From Pirellulaceae bacterium (lineage in GTDB: Bacteria; Planctomycetota; Planctomycetia; Pirellulales; Pirellulaceae), in NCBI GenBank assembly GCA_024102795.1, contig JAGFJK010000235.1:1-36929 (forward strand): a stretch of 36,929 nucleotides of DNA, written 5' to 3'. The position numbers and the translations under genes are program-made. The notes under the pieces were generated by a model that did not search any database, was not told the DNA's origin, and saw only the letters and a program-made list of their open reading frames with translations. Below are positions 8,161-15,282 of this stretch, piece by piece (positions within the stretch are counted from its first letter, which is position 1; each line of letters begins with the position of its first letter).

Positions 8161-9492
8161 ATGAGCGACAAGACAACCGCGGCGCCGGCCGCCCACTTGA
8201 CCGCGTTCTCCGCCGAGTCGTTCGAGGCCTTTGTGCAAGGCAGGAACGAACCGGCCTGGCTCCGGGACCAGCGGTGGGCGGCCTGGCAGGACTTCTGCAC
8301 CCTGGACTGGCCGGGACGCAGGGACGAAGAGTGGATGCGGACCGACATCCGCCTGTTCAAACTGGAAAAATACGGCTTGCCGGTCGAAAGCCAGCCGTGG
8401 CCCGAAGCGCCGCCGGCACTGCTGGGAGCCGGCGTGGATCTGGCCGGATTTTCGCTGGCGATCAACAGCCATCCCGCGACGGAGCAACTGGGCGAGGAGT
8501 GGGCCGCCAGGGGCGTGCTGTTCGGCAGCCTGGATCGGCTGGTCCGCGAGCATGGCGACCTGCTGCGGCCCTGGCTGCTGCGGCGGGTCGTGAATCCGCG
8601 AGCCGACAAGTTCGCGGCCTTGCACGCTGCCTGCTGGTCCGGTGGCCACGTGCTGTACGTGCCGCGGGGCGTGGTCGTGGATCGGCCCTTTCTGGCTCAT
8701 TCTTGCCTCGGTTCGGGTCAGGTCGACCTGGGCCACACGCTGGTGATTCTGGAGGAAGGCGCCGAGGCGACGGTGCTGTCCGAGATGAGCAGCCCGGCGG
8801 CGACTGATGGCGGCCTGCACTGCGGCGCGGTCGAACTGCTGCTGTCGCCCGGCTCGCACCTGCGCTACGTCAGCTTGCAGGAATGGGGCAAGGACGTCTG
8901 GCACTTCGCCCATCACAAGGCGCTGGTCGAACGGGACGCCAGCCTGCAGTGGACGGTCGCCGCGCTGGGTGGCCGGTTGTCGAAGGTCAATCAACACGTC
9001 GGGCTGATCGGCGCGGGGGCCAACTGCCAGGTCAACGGGGTGATGTTCGCCGAAGACAGGCAGCATGTGTCGTATCACACGTTGCAGCACCACCAGGCCC
9101 CGTACTGCAAGAGCGACTTCCTCTACAAGGCGGCCCTGCAGGACAAGTCGCGGACGGTCTGGCGCGGCATGATCAAAGTCGACCACGACGCCCAGCGGAC
9201 CGACGGTTATCAGCGCAACGACAACCTGCTGCTCAGCGATCGCGCTCGCGCCGACTCGATCCCCGGCCTGGAAATCGAGGCGGACGACGTCCGCTGCACC
9301 CACGGTTCGACCACGGGCCGCGTCGACGACGAGCAACTGTTTTATGCCCGCTGCCGGGGCTTCACCAGCCACGAGGCGGCGCAGATGATCGTCACCGGTT
9401 TCTTCCAGCAGGTGTTCGATCGGATTACGATCGAGAGTGTCCGCGAGGCGCTCGGACACGCCATCGCCCTGCGGGTGCGCCAGTACGAATAG
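8161..9492 (+). CDS. sufD: Fe-S cluster assembly protein SufD
   Basis: A 443-residue paralogue of SufB that forms the SufB-SufD heterodimer, with roles in iron entry and cluster formation. The N-terminal helical part (residues 10-75; PAWLRDQRWAAWQDF, PGRRDEEWMRTD) is typical of SufD. The beta-helix core has FAALHAACWSGGHVLYVPRG, and the C-terminus contains DDVRCTHGSTTGRVDDEQLF with the conserved His of CTHG. It follows sufB with a 4-bp gap, implying coupled translation. It is long compared with some SufD proteins but normal for this group. Confidence 0.95.
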   Translation: MSDKTTAAPAAHLTAFSAESFEAFVQGRNEPAWLRDQRWAAWQDFCTLDWPGRRDEEWMRTDIRLFKLEKYGLPVESQPWPEAPPALLGAGVDLAGFSLAINSHPATEQLGEEWAARGVLFGSLDRLVREHGDLLRPWLLRRVVNPRADKFAALHAACWSGGHVLYVPRGVVVDRPFLAHSCLGSGQVDLGHTLVILEEGAEATVLSEMSSPAATDGGLHCGAVELLLSPGSHLRYVSLQEWGKDVWHFAHHKALVERDASLQWTVAALGGRLSKVNQHVGLIGAGANCQVNGVMFAEDRQHVSYHTLQHHQAPYCKSDFLYKAALQDKSRTVWRGMIKVDHDAQRTDGYQRNDNLLLSDRARADSIPGLEIEADDVRCTHGSTTGRVDDEQLFYARCRGFTSHEAAQMIVTGFFQQVFDRITIESVREALGHAIALRVRQYE

Positions 9493-9529
9493 CTAGCTCC
9501 AAAGTTGTCGCCGAAGGGTACGCCGCACG

Positions 9530-9844
9530 ATGTCGGATTTTGTTCGGGTCGCCAGCCTGTCGGAGATCCCCGATCCCGGCAAGAAGCTGGTCGAGGTGGA
9601 CGACGCACTGGTGGTGCTGTTTCGCGTCGGCGGCCAGTTCTACTGCCTGGACGACGTTTGCACCCACGACGGCGGACCGTTGGGCGAGGGCCGGTTGACG
9701 GGCTATGAGATTCATTGCCCGCGGCACGGCGCCCGATTCGACATTCGCAGCGGCAAAGTGCTGAGCATGCCGGCCACCGAGGACACACGGGCCCATGAGG
9801 TGAAGGTCGAGGGCGACGCGGTGTACGTGCGCTTGAACGAGTAG
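9530..9844 (+). CDS. Rieske [2Fe-2S] ferredoxin, non-heme dioxygenase type
   Basis: A 104-residue soluble Rieske protein. The cluster motif is C44-T-H46 and C63-P-R-H66 (CxH-x16-CxxH), two Cys and two His ligands for one [2Fe-2S] cluster. There is no signal peptide, so it acts in the cytoplasm as an electron carrier, like the small ferredoxins of aromatic dioxygenases and NirD. Its site, 37 bp after sufD, is a recurring one: many bacterial suf operons include such a ferredoxin, whose role there is not settled. It could supply electrons for cluster assembly or simply be a client protein. Confidence 0.93.
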   Translation: MSDFVRVASLSEIPDPGKKLVEVDDALVVLFRVGGQFYCLDDVCTHDGGPLGEGRLTGYEIHCPRHGARFDIRSGKVLSMPATEDTRAHEVKVEGDAVYVRLNE

Positions 9845-9949
9845 CCGCCTTTCGCTCCGCGAATTGTCGCCGCTCGTTCCGGCATTTTCGCGCAGCGCCA
9901 TGGCGACTGCAGATTACCATTCCAGCATTCCCGCCACGCGGAGGTCCCC

Positions 9950-10267
9950 ATGCCGGTAACCGAAGAGGCCGTTCGAGAAGAACTCAAGCAGGTGATCGAT
10001 CCCGAACTGTTCGTCAACATCATCGACCTGGGCCTGGTCTACGCGGTCACGATCGAACCGCGGGAAGAGGAGAAGTCGGACGTCAAGATCGAGATGAGCC
10101 TGACCAGTCCGATGTGCCCGGCCGGACCGCAGTTGATTGCCCAGAGCCGGCAGGTGTTGCAGCGGCGCGAGGACGTGGAAAACGTCGAAATCAAGATCGT
10201 CATGGATCCGCCCTGGTCGCCCGATCGAATGACCGACGAGGCCCGCGACCAGTTGGGGATTTTCTGA
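9950..10267 (+). CDS. sufT: SufT / MIP18-family (DUF59) Fe-S maturation protein
   Basis: A 105-residue DUF59/MIP18-type protein. The family signs are the N-terminal helix with VIDPELFVNIIDLGLVY (residues 15-31) and LTSPMCPAG (51-59), whose Cys56 is the conserved reactive cysteine. Members such as SufT take part in late maturation of Fe-S proteins; others work in phenylacetate degradation (PaaD), but the suf context favours SufT. ATG 9950 has GGAGG five bases upstream. The 105 bp between it and the Rieske gene show nothing I recognise. It is the last gene of the suf run, 28 bp before the ATP-grasp gene. Confidence 0.9.
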   Translation: MPVTEEAVREELKQVIDPELFVNIIDLGLVYAVTIEPREEEKSDVKIEMSLTSPMCPAGPQLIAQSRQVLQRREDVENVEIKIVMDPPWSPDRMTDEARDQLGIF

Positions 10268-10295
10268 GCTGGCATCGCCAGTGTGAGCTGGTTAT

Positions 10296-11354
10296 TTGGC
10301 GCGGTCGGTCTTCATCTACGAGTTCGTCACGGGCGGCGGCGGCTGGCAACTGCCCGGCCAGCCACTGCCGTCGGGTTCTCTGCTGCTGGAGGGCCAGGCG
10401 ATGGTTGCGGCCGTGGCCGCCGACTTCGCTCGGCTACCCGAGACCGCCGTGTTGTCGCTGCGCGACGCTCGGCTGCCGGCGGCCGGCTTTCCAGGCAGTC
10501 TGTCCCGCGTGGGCTCCAGCCGCGAGCACCAGCGGCGGTTCGGACAACTCGTGCGGGAAGCCGATTGGACGCTGCTGATCGCGCCGGAGTTCGACGGCAT
10601 CTTGCACCGCTTGAGCCGGAGCGTGGAATCGCTCGGAGGCCGGTTGCTGTCGCCGCCCAGCGAGCTGGTGGCTGTAGCGACGGACAAGAACCACACCGCT
10701 CGCCATCTGGCCGCGGCGGGAGTGCCGGTGCCAGACGGCTGCTCGTGGGATGGCGTCGCATCGTTTCCCAGCGGGATCGGTTGGCCTGCCGTGCTGAAAC
10801 CGGCTTGCGGAGCCGGTTCACTGGACATTCGCCGGCTGAACGCCCTGGCCGACCTGGACCACTGGAACTCCAGGGACACGTTGGCCGATGCCGGGAACTG
10901 GCGAGTGGAACGCTGGGTGCGGGGCCAGGCGGCCAGCATCGCCCTGGTCCGGGGCACCAGGCAAACGGTGTTACTGCCGGCGTGCAGCCAGCAACTTGGC
11001 GACGACGATCGCTGCACGTACCTGGGAGGTTCCCTGCCGCTGTCCGCCGAGCTTGACGCTCGAGCGCGGTCGCTGGCGGTACGCGTCGCGCGGTCCCTGC
11101 CGGTCTGGCGGGGCTACATCGGCTTGGACCTGGTGCTGGGCGAAGACCCGCGGGGGGACGGCGACGTGGTAGTCGAAGTGAATCCCCGCTTGACCACTTC
11201 GTACGTCGGCTTGCGGCAGGCGGTCGACTGCAATCTAGCCGGGATGATGCTCGACCTGGCGCTGGGGCGTGACGTCGAGTTGCCAAGGGTGGTGGAGCCA
11301 GTACAATTCGAGGCGAGCGGCCGGGTCCGGCGGGCACCCCATCGAACGAGCTGA
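10296..11354 (+). CDS. ATP-grasp ligase, MfnD-like (tyramine-glutamate ligase type)
   Basis: A 352-residue ATP-grasp protein. The central lid and nucleotide-binding residues lie in ATDKNHTARHLAAAGVPVP (from residue 128) and PAVLKPACGAGS (Lys168), and the metal and catalytic segment is GYIGLDLVLGED (273-284) followed by VVEVNPRLTTSYVGLRQ (292-308). NPRLTTSYVGL is characteristic of the archaeal MfnD group, which joins glutamate to tyramine in methanofuran synthesis. The only usable start is TTG 10296, since a TGA lies in frame 12 bases before it. The two next genes match the MfnF and MfnE families, which makes a cofactor role much more likely than a general ligase role. Activity on tyramine is inferred. 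Confidence 0.85.
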   Translation: MARSVFIYEFVTGGGGWQLPGQPLPSGSLLLEGQAMVAAVAADFARLPETAVLSLRDARLPAAGFPGSLSRVGSSREHQRRFGQLVREADWTLLIAPEFDGILHRLSRSVESLGGRLLSPPSELVAVATDKNHTARHLAAAGVPVPDGCSWDGVASFPSGIGWPAVLKPACGAGSLDIRRLNALADLDHWNSRDTLADAGNWRVERWVRGQAASIALVRGTRQTVLLPACSQQLGDDDRCTYLGGSLPLSAELDARARSLAVRVARSLPVWRGYIGLDLVLGEDPRGDGDVVVEVNPRLTTSYVGLRQAVDCNLAGMMLDLALGRDVELPRVVEPVQFEASGRVRRAPHRTS

Positions 11355-11361
11355 GAACACC

Positions 11362-12372
11362 ATGAAGTGGTTGGCAATGGACATCGGCGGCGCGAACATC
11401 AAGGTCGCCGACGGCCAAGGTTACGCCAGCTCCCACGGCTTCCGGTTGTGGGTCGATTCGGCCATGTTGGCTCAGCAGTTGCGGACGATGATTGCCGAAT
11501 CGCCCGGTTGCGACCACCTGGTGGTGACGATGACGGGCGAGCTGGCCGATTGCTTCGAGACGAAGTCGGAGGGCGTGCGCTATATCTTGGATGCGGTCCA
11601 GGAGGCGGCGGATGGTCGCCACACGCGCGTCTATCTGAATGACGGCCGCTTGGTGACGCTGGCCGTGGCCCAGTCCAATCCGCTCCTGGCCGGTTCGTCC
11701 AATTGGCACGCCCTGGCCCGGTTCGCCTGCCGTTTCGCCCCGCACGGCGTGTCGCTGTTGATCGACATTGGTTCGACAACCAGCGACATCATTCCGTTGC
11801 AGGACGGGCGGCCCGTGAATCTCGGCACGACCGATACCGACCGGCTGCTGCATGGCGAGCTGGTGTACACGGGTGTGGAACGCAGCCCGTTGTGCGGTGT
11901 CGTCAGTTCGGTGCCTTATCGGGGGCAGTTGTGCCCGGTGGCGCAGGAAGTCTTCGCCACCACCCGGGACGTGTATATCCTGCTGGGTAAGCTGCCCGAA
12001 CACCCCACGGACACCAACACGGCCGACGGGCGACCGGCCACCCGGCGGCAAGCCCGGATCCGGCTGGGCCGCATGCTGGCGGCGACCGAGGAGCAGTTCA
12101 ACCACCGGGATGCCGTGGTGATCGCCGAAGCGGTGGCCGACGTCCAGGCGGCGCAGATTGTGGCAGCCGCCAAGCGGGTTCGGAGCCGGGTCGGCACGCC
12201 CGCCCGCGTGATCATTTCCGGCCACGGCGAGTTTCTCGCTCGGCGGGTCGTCGAGCAGATGCCGATCCTGGCGCCGGTCACTTCGCTGTCGGCTGAATTC
12301 GGTGCGCCGGTTTCCCGTTCGGCGCCCGCCCACGCCCTGGCGGTGCTGGCGCGCGAGGCGGTTTCGCAATGA
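11362..12372 (+). CDS. Hydantoinase/oxoprolinase-like ASKHA protein, MfnF-like (H4MPT-linked C1 pathway protein)
   Basis: A 336-residue protein of the ASKHA ATPase fold. Phosphate-binding loops are MDIGGANIKVADG (residues 6-18) and LLIDIGSTTSDIIPL (132-146), with a late GHGEFLARRV loop. This short hydantoinase-like family is annotated as a tetrahydromethanopterin-linked C1-transfer protein, and in Methanocaldococcus its relative MfnF joins the furan and phenol halves of methanofuran. ATG 11362 lies eight bases after the ATP-grasp stop. The last four bases (ATGA) overlap the next gene, showing translational coupling. Planctomycetes and methylotrophs use methanofuran-type and H4MPT-type carriers for formaldehyde oxidation, which would be its setting here. 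Confidence 0.87.
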   Translation: MKWLAMDIGGANIKVADGQGYASSHGFRLWVDSAMLAQQLRTMIAESPGCDHLVVTMTGELADCFETKSEGVRYILDAVQEAADGRHTRVYLNDGRLVTLAVAQSNPLLAGSSNWHALARFACRFAPHGVSLLIDIGSTTSDIIPLQDGRPVNLGTTDTDRLLHGELVYTGVERSPLCGVVSSVPYRGQLCPVAQEVFATTRDVYILLGKLPEHPTDTNTADGRPATRRQARIRLGRMLAATEEQFNHRDAVVIAEAVADVQAAQIVAAAKRVRSRVGTPARVIISGHGEFLARRVVEQMPILAPVTSLSAEFGAPVSRSAPAHALAVLAREAVSQ

Positions 12373-12992
12373 ACCGCGTGCCGCTGCGCGTGGTCAAGCT
12401 GGGAGGCAGCTTGCTCGGGCGACCCGAACTGCCCAGCTCGTTGCAGCGGTGGCTCGGCCAGCAGCCGCCCTGGCATACCATGCTGCTGGTGGGCGGCGGG
12501 CCTCTGGCGGATTGGGTCCGAGCGGCCGACCGGGTGCATCACCTGGGTGACGAGGCGTCTCATTGGTTGGCGGTGAGTGCGCTGAGCGTCACGGCGCGGC
12601 TGGTCGCCGAGTTGCTGCCCGCGGCCCGCTTGATGGAAGACTGGTTCGAGCTTCAGCAACTAGTGGCCTCGACCCAGGCGCCAGGGCTGTGGATTCTGGA
12701 TCCACAATCTTTCCTGCGGGACATCGAAGCCGATTTGCCGGGCCAGCGGTTGAGCCGTTCGTGGGACGCGACCAGCGACTCGATCGCCGCGCGGCTGGCC
12801 CAGGTCGGCGGCGCCCGCGAACTGGTGCTGCTCAAGTCCTGCTCGCCGCCGGCCGGCGATCTGCATCACCTGGCTGAGCTGGGCTATGTCGACCGTTCGT
12901 TCCCGCAACTGGCCGCGACGCTGCCGAACGTCCGGTTCGTGGACTTGCGGGGGAACACCCAGGGAGTTGGCGGGCTGACCGCCGGGAACTGA
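12369..12992 (+). CDS. Amino-acid-kinase-fold protein, MfnE-like
   Basis: A 207-residue protein of the amino-acid kinase fold, shorter than aspartate or glutamate kinases (about 260). The N-terminal VVKLGGSLL (residues 8-16) and VGGGPLADWVR (41-51) bind phosphates, and SWDATSDSIAARLAQ (about 135-150) is the nucleotide-site helix seen in this family. Archaeal MfnE phosphorylates the furan intermediate of methanofuran, and a related gene sits in bacterial H4MPT clusters. It starts inside the stop of the MfnF-like gene. Its small size and context argue for a cofactor kinase rather than amino-acid synthesis. Confidence 0.85.
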   Translation: MNRVPLRVVKLGGSLLGRPELPSSLQRWLGQQPPWHTMLLVGGGPLADWVRAADRVHHLGDEASHWLAVSALSVTARLVAELLPAARLMEDWFELQQLVASTQAPGLWILDPQSFLRDIEADLPGQRLSRSWDATSDSIAARLAQVGGARELVLLKSCSPPAGDLHHLAELGYVDRSFPQLAATLPNVRFVDLRGNTQGVGGLTAGN

Positions 12993-13047
12993 CAGACGGC
13001 GGGCTCGTGTCGAGAAAAATGGTGGCTCCGCGGAGTTTTCTGGAGAG

Positions 13048-13065
13048 CATCCGCTCCGCGTGATG
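13048..13065. repeat. Degenerate inverted copy of the planctomycetal hairpin
   Basis: CATCCGCTCCGCGTGATG is the reverse complement of the hairpin core in the downstream 124-bp units apart from one missing base pair step (AC reduced to C). It suggests a third, inverted and decayed member of the same repeat family. Confidence 0.55.
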
Positions 13066-13090
13066 ATCCCCTGCACGGCCGACTTTCCGC

Positions 13091-13338
13091 CTCAACGGCC
13101 GCCTCCATCCGAGACCGCCCGCAGTTCGTTCGTCGCGGACTTTGCATTCCCGCCGCGTTTTCGATTGAGGCGGCGTTCAAAAGGCTCATCACGCGGAGGG
13201 TGATGGCTACTTTGCTCAACGGCCGCCTCCATCCGACGCCGCCGGCAGTTCATTCGTCGCGGACTTTGCATTCCCGCCGAGTTTTCGATTGAGGCGGCGT
13301 TTAAAAGGCTCATCACGCGGAGCGTGATGGCTACTTAT
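13091..13338. repeat. Two tandem 124-bp repeat units with hairpin cores
   Basis: Unit 1 is 13091-13214 and unit 2 is 13215-13338; they differ at only a handful of positions. Each begins CTCAACGGCCGCCTCCATCC and ends with GATGGCTACTT. In unit 2 CATCACGC-GGA-GCGTGATG (13311-13329) is a perfect 8-bp stem with a 3-base loop; in unit 1 one arm base has changed. I recall very similar hairpins scattered between genes in planctomycete genomes, so this is likely a REP-like non-coding family. No transposase is nearby. The unit length is not a multiple of three, which speaks against coding. Confidence 0.9.
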
Positions 13339-13461
13339 GTTCCAAACCCATGTTGGAGCTAAATAGCCGCGTAAGCAAACGAACCGCTTCTGGCCCCCGG
13401 CTCCCGTAGAGGGGTCTGCGGACCTAAAAGCTGCACCAGTTCCACCGGGAAGCGGGAAGCG

Positions 13462-14844
13462 CTACTGCCACCACCACAGGTCACTGGTGGCCGTCGTCAG
13501 GGCCTTTTCGCGGGCACTGGCGACGGCGGGCAGGACCTGCTGGCGAGCGGCCACATCCCAGGATTCGATCTGCACGCCGCCCGAAGCGGTCACGATGATG
13601 CCGCGCTGAGTGCGCAGGAAGCTGACTTGCGGATCAACCGTCTTGGGGGCGTTCCAGGTTTCCACCACCAGATCGCTGTCGTTGTCGTACAGCAGCGGCA
13701 GACTGCAACCGCCTTTGTCCAGCAAGTCGTGCTTGGCGATCACGGCCGCCACCACGCACATGTCCATCAAGTTCCGCAGTTCGCCGAAGATGGTCTCCTT
13801 GCCCGACAACTCGTCGTACTTGTCGGTCATCAGTTCGGCCCAGCGCTCGGCCTGCGGATTGCGGCCGCCAGGTGCCACCTCGCCCTGCTCGTTGATCACT
13901 TCCTCTTCGGTCAACACCTTGACTCCCGGACCGCGCACTTCCCAGGCCAGTCCGTCCTCGGTGCGGGCCAGCGGCTCGTAGTTGCAGGCCATCCACCAGC
14001 GCGGGTTCACGTTGGCCTTGGAACCGGTCGACTTGATCATGTCCAGGTAGCTGGGGAATCCGGCCACTGGAGATTCGTCGAGTTTCATGGCCAGGCGTTT
14101 CATCTTGTAGTCGGCGGCCACCATCACGCGGGCGAAGTGGCTGGTCGGGGGAACACCCGTCAGCTTGATTTGCTGAGCGCCAAAGGCCTGCTTGATCGAG
14201 GTTTCGAGGGCCTGCGTGTTCACCTGGCTGGCATTGGGCAGGGGGCGCGAGAGCAGGGCCAGCAGGTTGCGGTAACCCTCCTGCGTGGGACCGATCGAGC
14301 AACTGATGCCTTCGCGATGAGCGGCCTCGACCTGCCGCAACGCGATGAGCAGGTCGTCGAGGCGCATCACGGGGCGGCCCGTCGTCACACCCACCACATT
14401 GGCCTGTTCGTCCACTCGCCAGCCTTCACCTGGCCCGGCCAGGACGATGTCGTTCTGGTCGGGGTAGACGAAGATGTACTGAATTCTCTGCAGGCCGCCC
14501 AAAAACATCACTTCGTCCGGCAATTTGCCCAGATTGTGCCGCAGGGCGTGCTCGCAGGCGGCTTCCAACCGCCGCAGGGAGACCATCCGCATTTCCACGG
14601 GCAGCGCCAGTGCGGCCGGGACTTGCTTCAGGTCCTTGCGCAGCTCCTCCAGCAGCATTTTGCGGCCGTCGGGGTTCGGTTGCCGCAACACGCCTTCCGT
14701 GTCGATCGACACGCCGCCGACCGAGTTGTTGCGAAACAGGCGGTGGCCCGCTTGCAGCGTGGCCGGAGCGACCAGCAGAAACAGCAGCAGGGCCAGCAGA
14801 CCCGGCTGCAACCAACGGCGGCGAGGGGAAACACGACCCGACAT
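13462..14844 (-). CDS. Secreted DUF1598-type protein, function unknown
   Basis: A 460-residue exported protein. Residues 1-32 are a signal peptide (RRRWLQPGLLALLLFLLVAP, cleavage after LQA). The rest is soluble, mixed alpha/beta, with GGVSIDTEGVLRQP near the mature N-terminus, RIQYIFVYPDQNDIVLAGPGEGW and GCSLPLLYDNDSDLVVETW. It resembles the planctomycete-specific DUF1598 family as I remember it; no activity is known for that family. ATG 14844 is chosen because AGGAG lies seven bases upstream and the signal peptide begins there; the frame is open another 69 codons upstream without a better site. It converges on the repeat region. Confidence 0.82.
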   Translation of the reverse strand: MSGRVSPRRRWLQPGLLALLLFLLVAPATLQAGHRLFRNNSVGGVSIDTEGVLRQPNPDGRKMLLEELRKDLKQVPAALALPVEMRMVSLRRLEAACEHALRHNLGKLPDEVMFLGGLQRIQYIFVYPDQNDIVLAGPGEGWRVDEQANVVGVTTGRPVMRLDDLLIALRQVEAAHREGISCSIGPTQEGYRNLLALLSRPLPNASQVNTQALETSIKQAFGAQQIKLTGVPPTSHFARVMVAADYKMKRLAMKLDESPVAGFPSYLDMIKSTGSKANVNPRWWMACNYEPLARTEDGLAWEVRGPGVKVLTEEEVINEQGEVAPGGRNPQAERWAELMTDKYDELSGKETIFGELRNLMDMCVVAAVIAKHDLLDKGGCSLPLLYDNDSDLVVETWNAPKTVDPQVSFLRTQRGIIVTASGGVQIESWDVAARQQVLPAVASAREKALTTATSDLWWWQ

Positions 14845-15282
14845 GTGCGGACTCCTGAAAACGGTGTGCGGCGACACGCAACCCTCGTTGCCACCGGCCT
14901 CTTCAACTGTTCCCGAGCCGGGGGCAAGCGACAAGAAACCAATCTGGCCACAAAGACTTGGGAGCTTTTGCCTTAGCAAGCCCATCTTAGAATAACCGGC
15001 CGTCTGCGGGAATGCAAGAAAAGTCTTGACAGGCCGAACGCCCGTCAGCACCGGAATGGGCGGGCTGGCGGCCAGTCGTCGCTGGCAATCAGTCGTCGCC
15101 GGGTGGGCCGGCCGGTAAACGGCTTGCGTTGGGGGGGCTGGCCGGGATAAGGTGGTATCTGGCTGCGGCGGTTGCCCCAGCAGCGGGCCTGGTTGCCCGG
15201 CGGCAGGTTGGTCCCGCCGCGAACTGCCTTCACTTCCGCGGCCGGCGATTCAAGCCGGCCTGGCGCGCTGGTTCGCAATTCC
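14845..15282. other. 438-bp divergent intergenic region
   Basis: Separates the DUF1598-type gene (-) from the FHA/sigma-54 activator (+). It holds a weak minus-strand promoter candidate, TTGCAT (15017-15012), 17 bases, TATTCT (14994-14989). A TTGACA at 15026-15031 on the plus strand lacks a matching -10. The activator frame is open from 15172, but nothing before 15283 resembles protein. Confidence 0.45.

Larger units (their letters stand above)
12993..13461. other. 469-bp gene-free stretch carrying repeats
   Basis: No convincing gene is present. The stretch holds an inverted hairpin relative (13048-13065), two tandem 124-bp units (13091-13338) and about 120 bp of unremarkable sequence before the convergent DUF1598-type gene. 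A terminator for the mfn-like genes might be formed by AGAAAA...TTTTCT around 13014-13042, but this is weak. Confidence 0.7.

Noticed and set aside
12884-13316. Minus-strand small open frames starting MSLLNAASIEN in each 124-bp repeat unit
   Set aside because: The similar peptides follow from the DNA repeat; the unit length is not divisible by three, the downstream reading differs between copies, and there is no ribosome site. The repeats are better explained as non-coding hairpin elements.
13091-13338. Remnant of an insertion sequence
   Set aside because: No transposase fragment, terminal inverted repeats or target-site duplication could be found around the tandem units.
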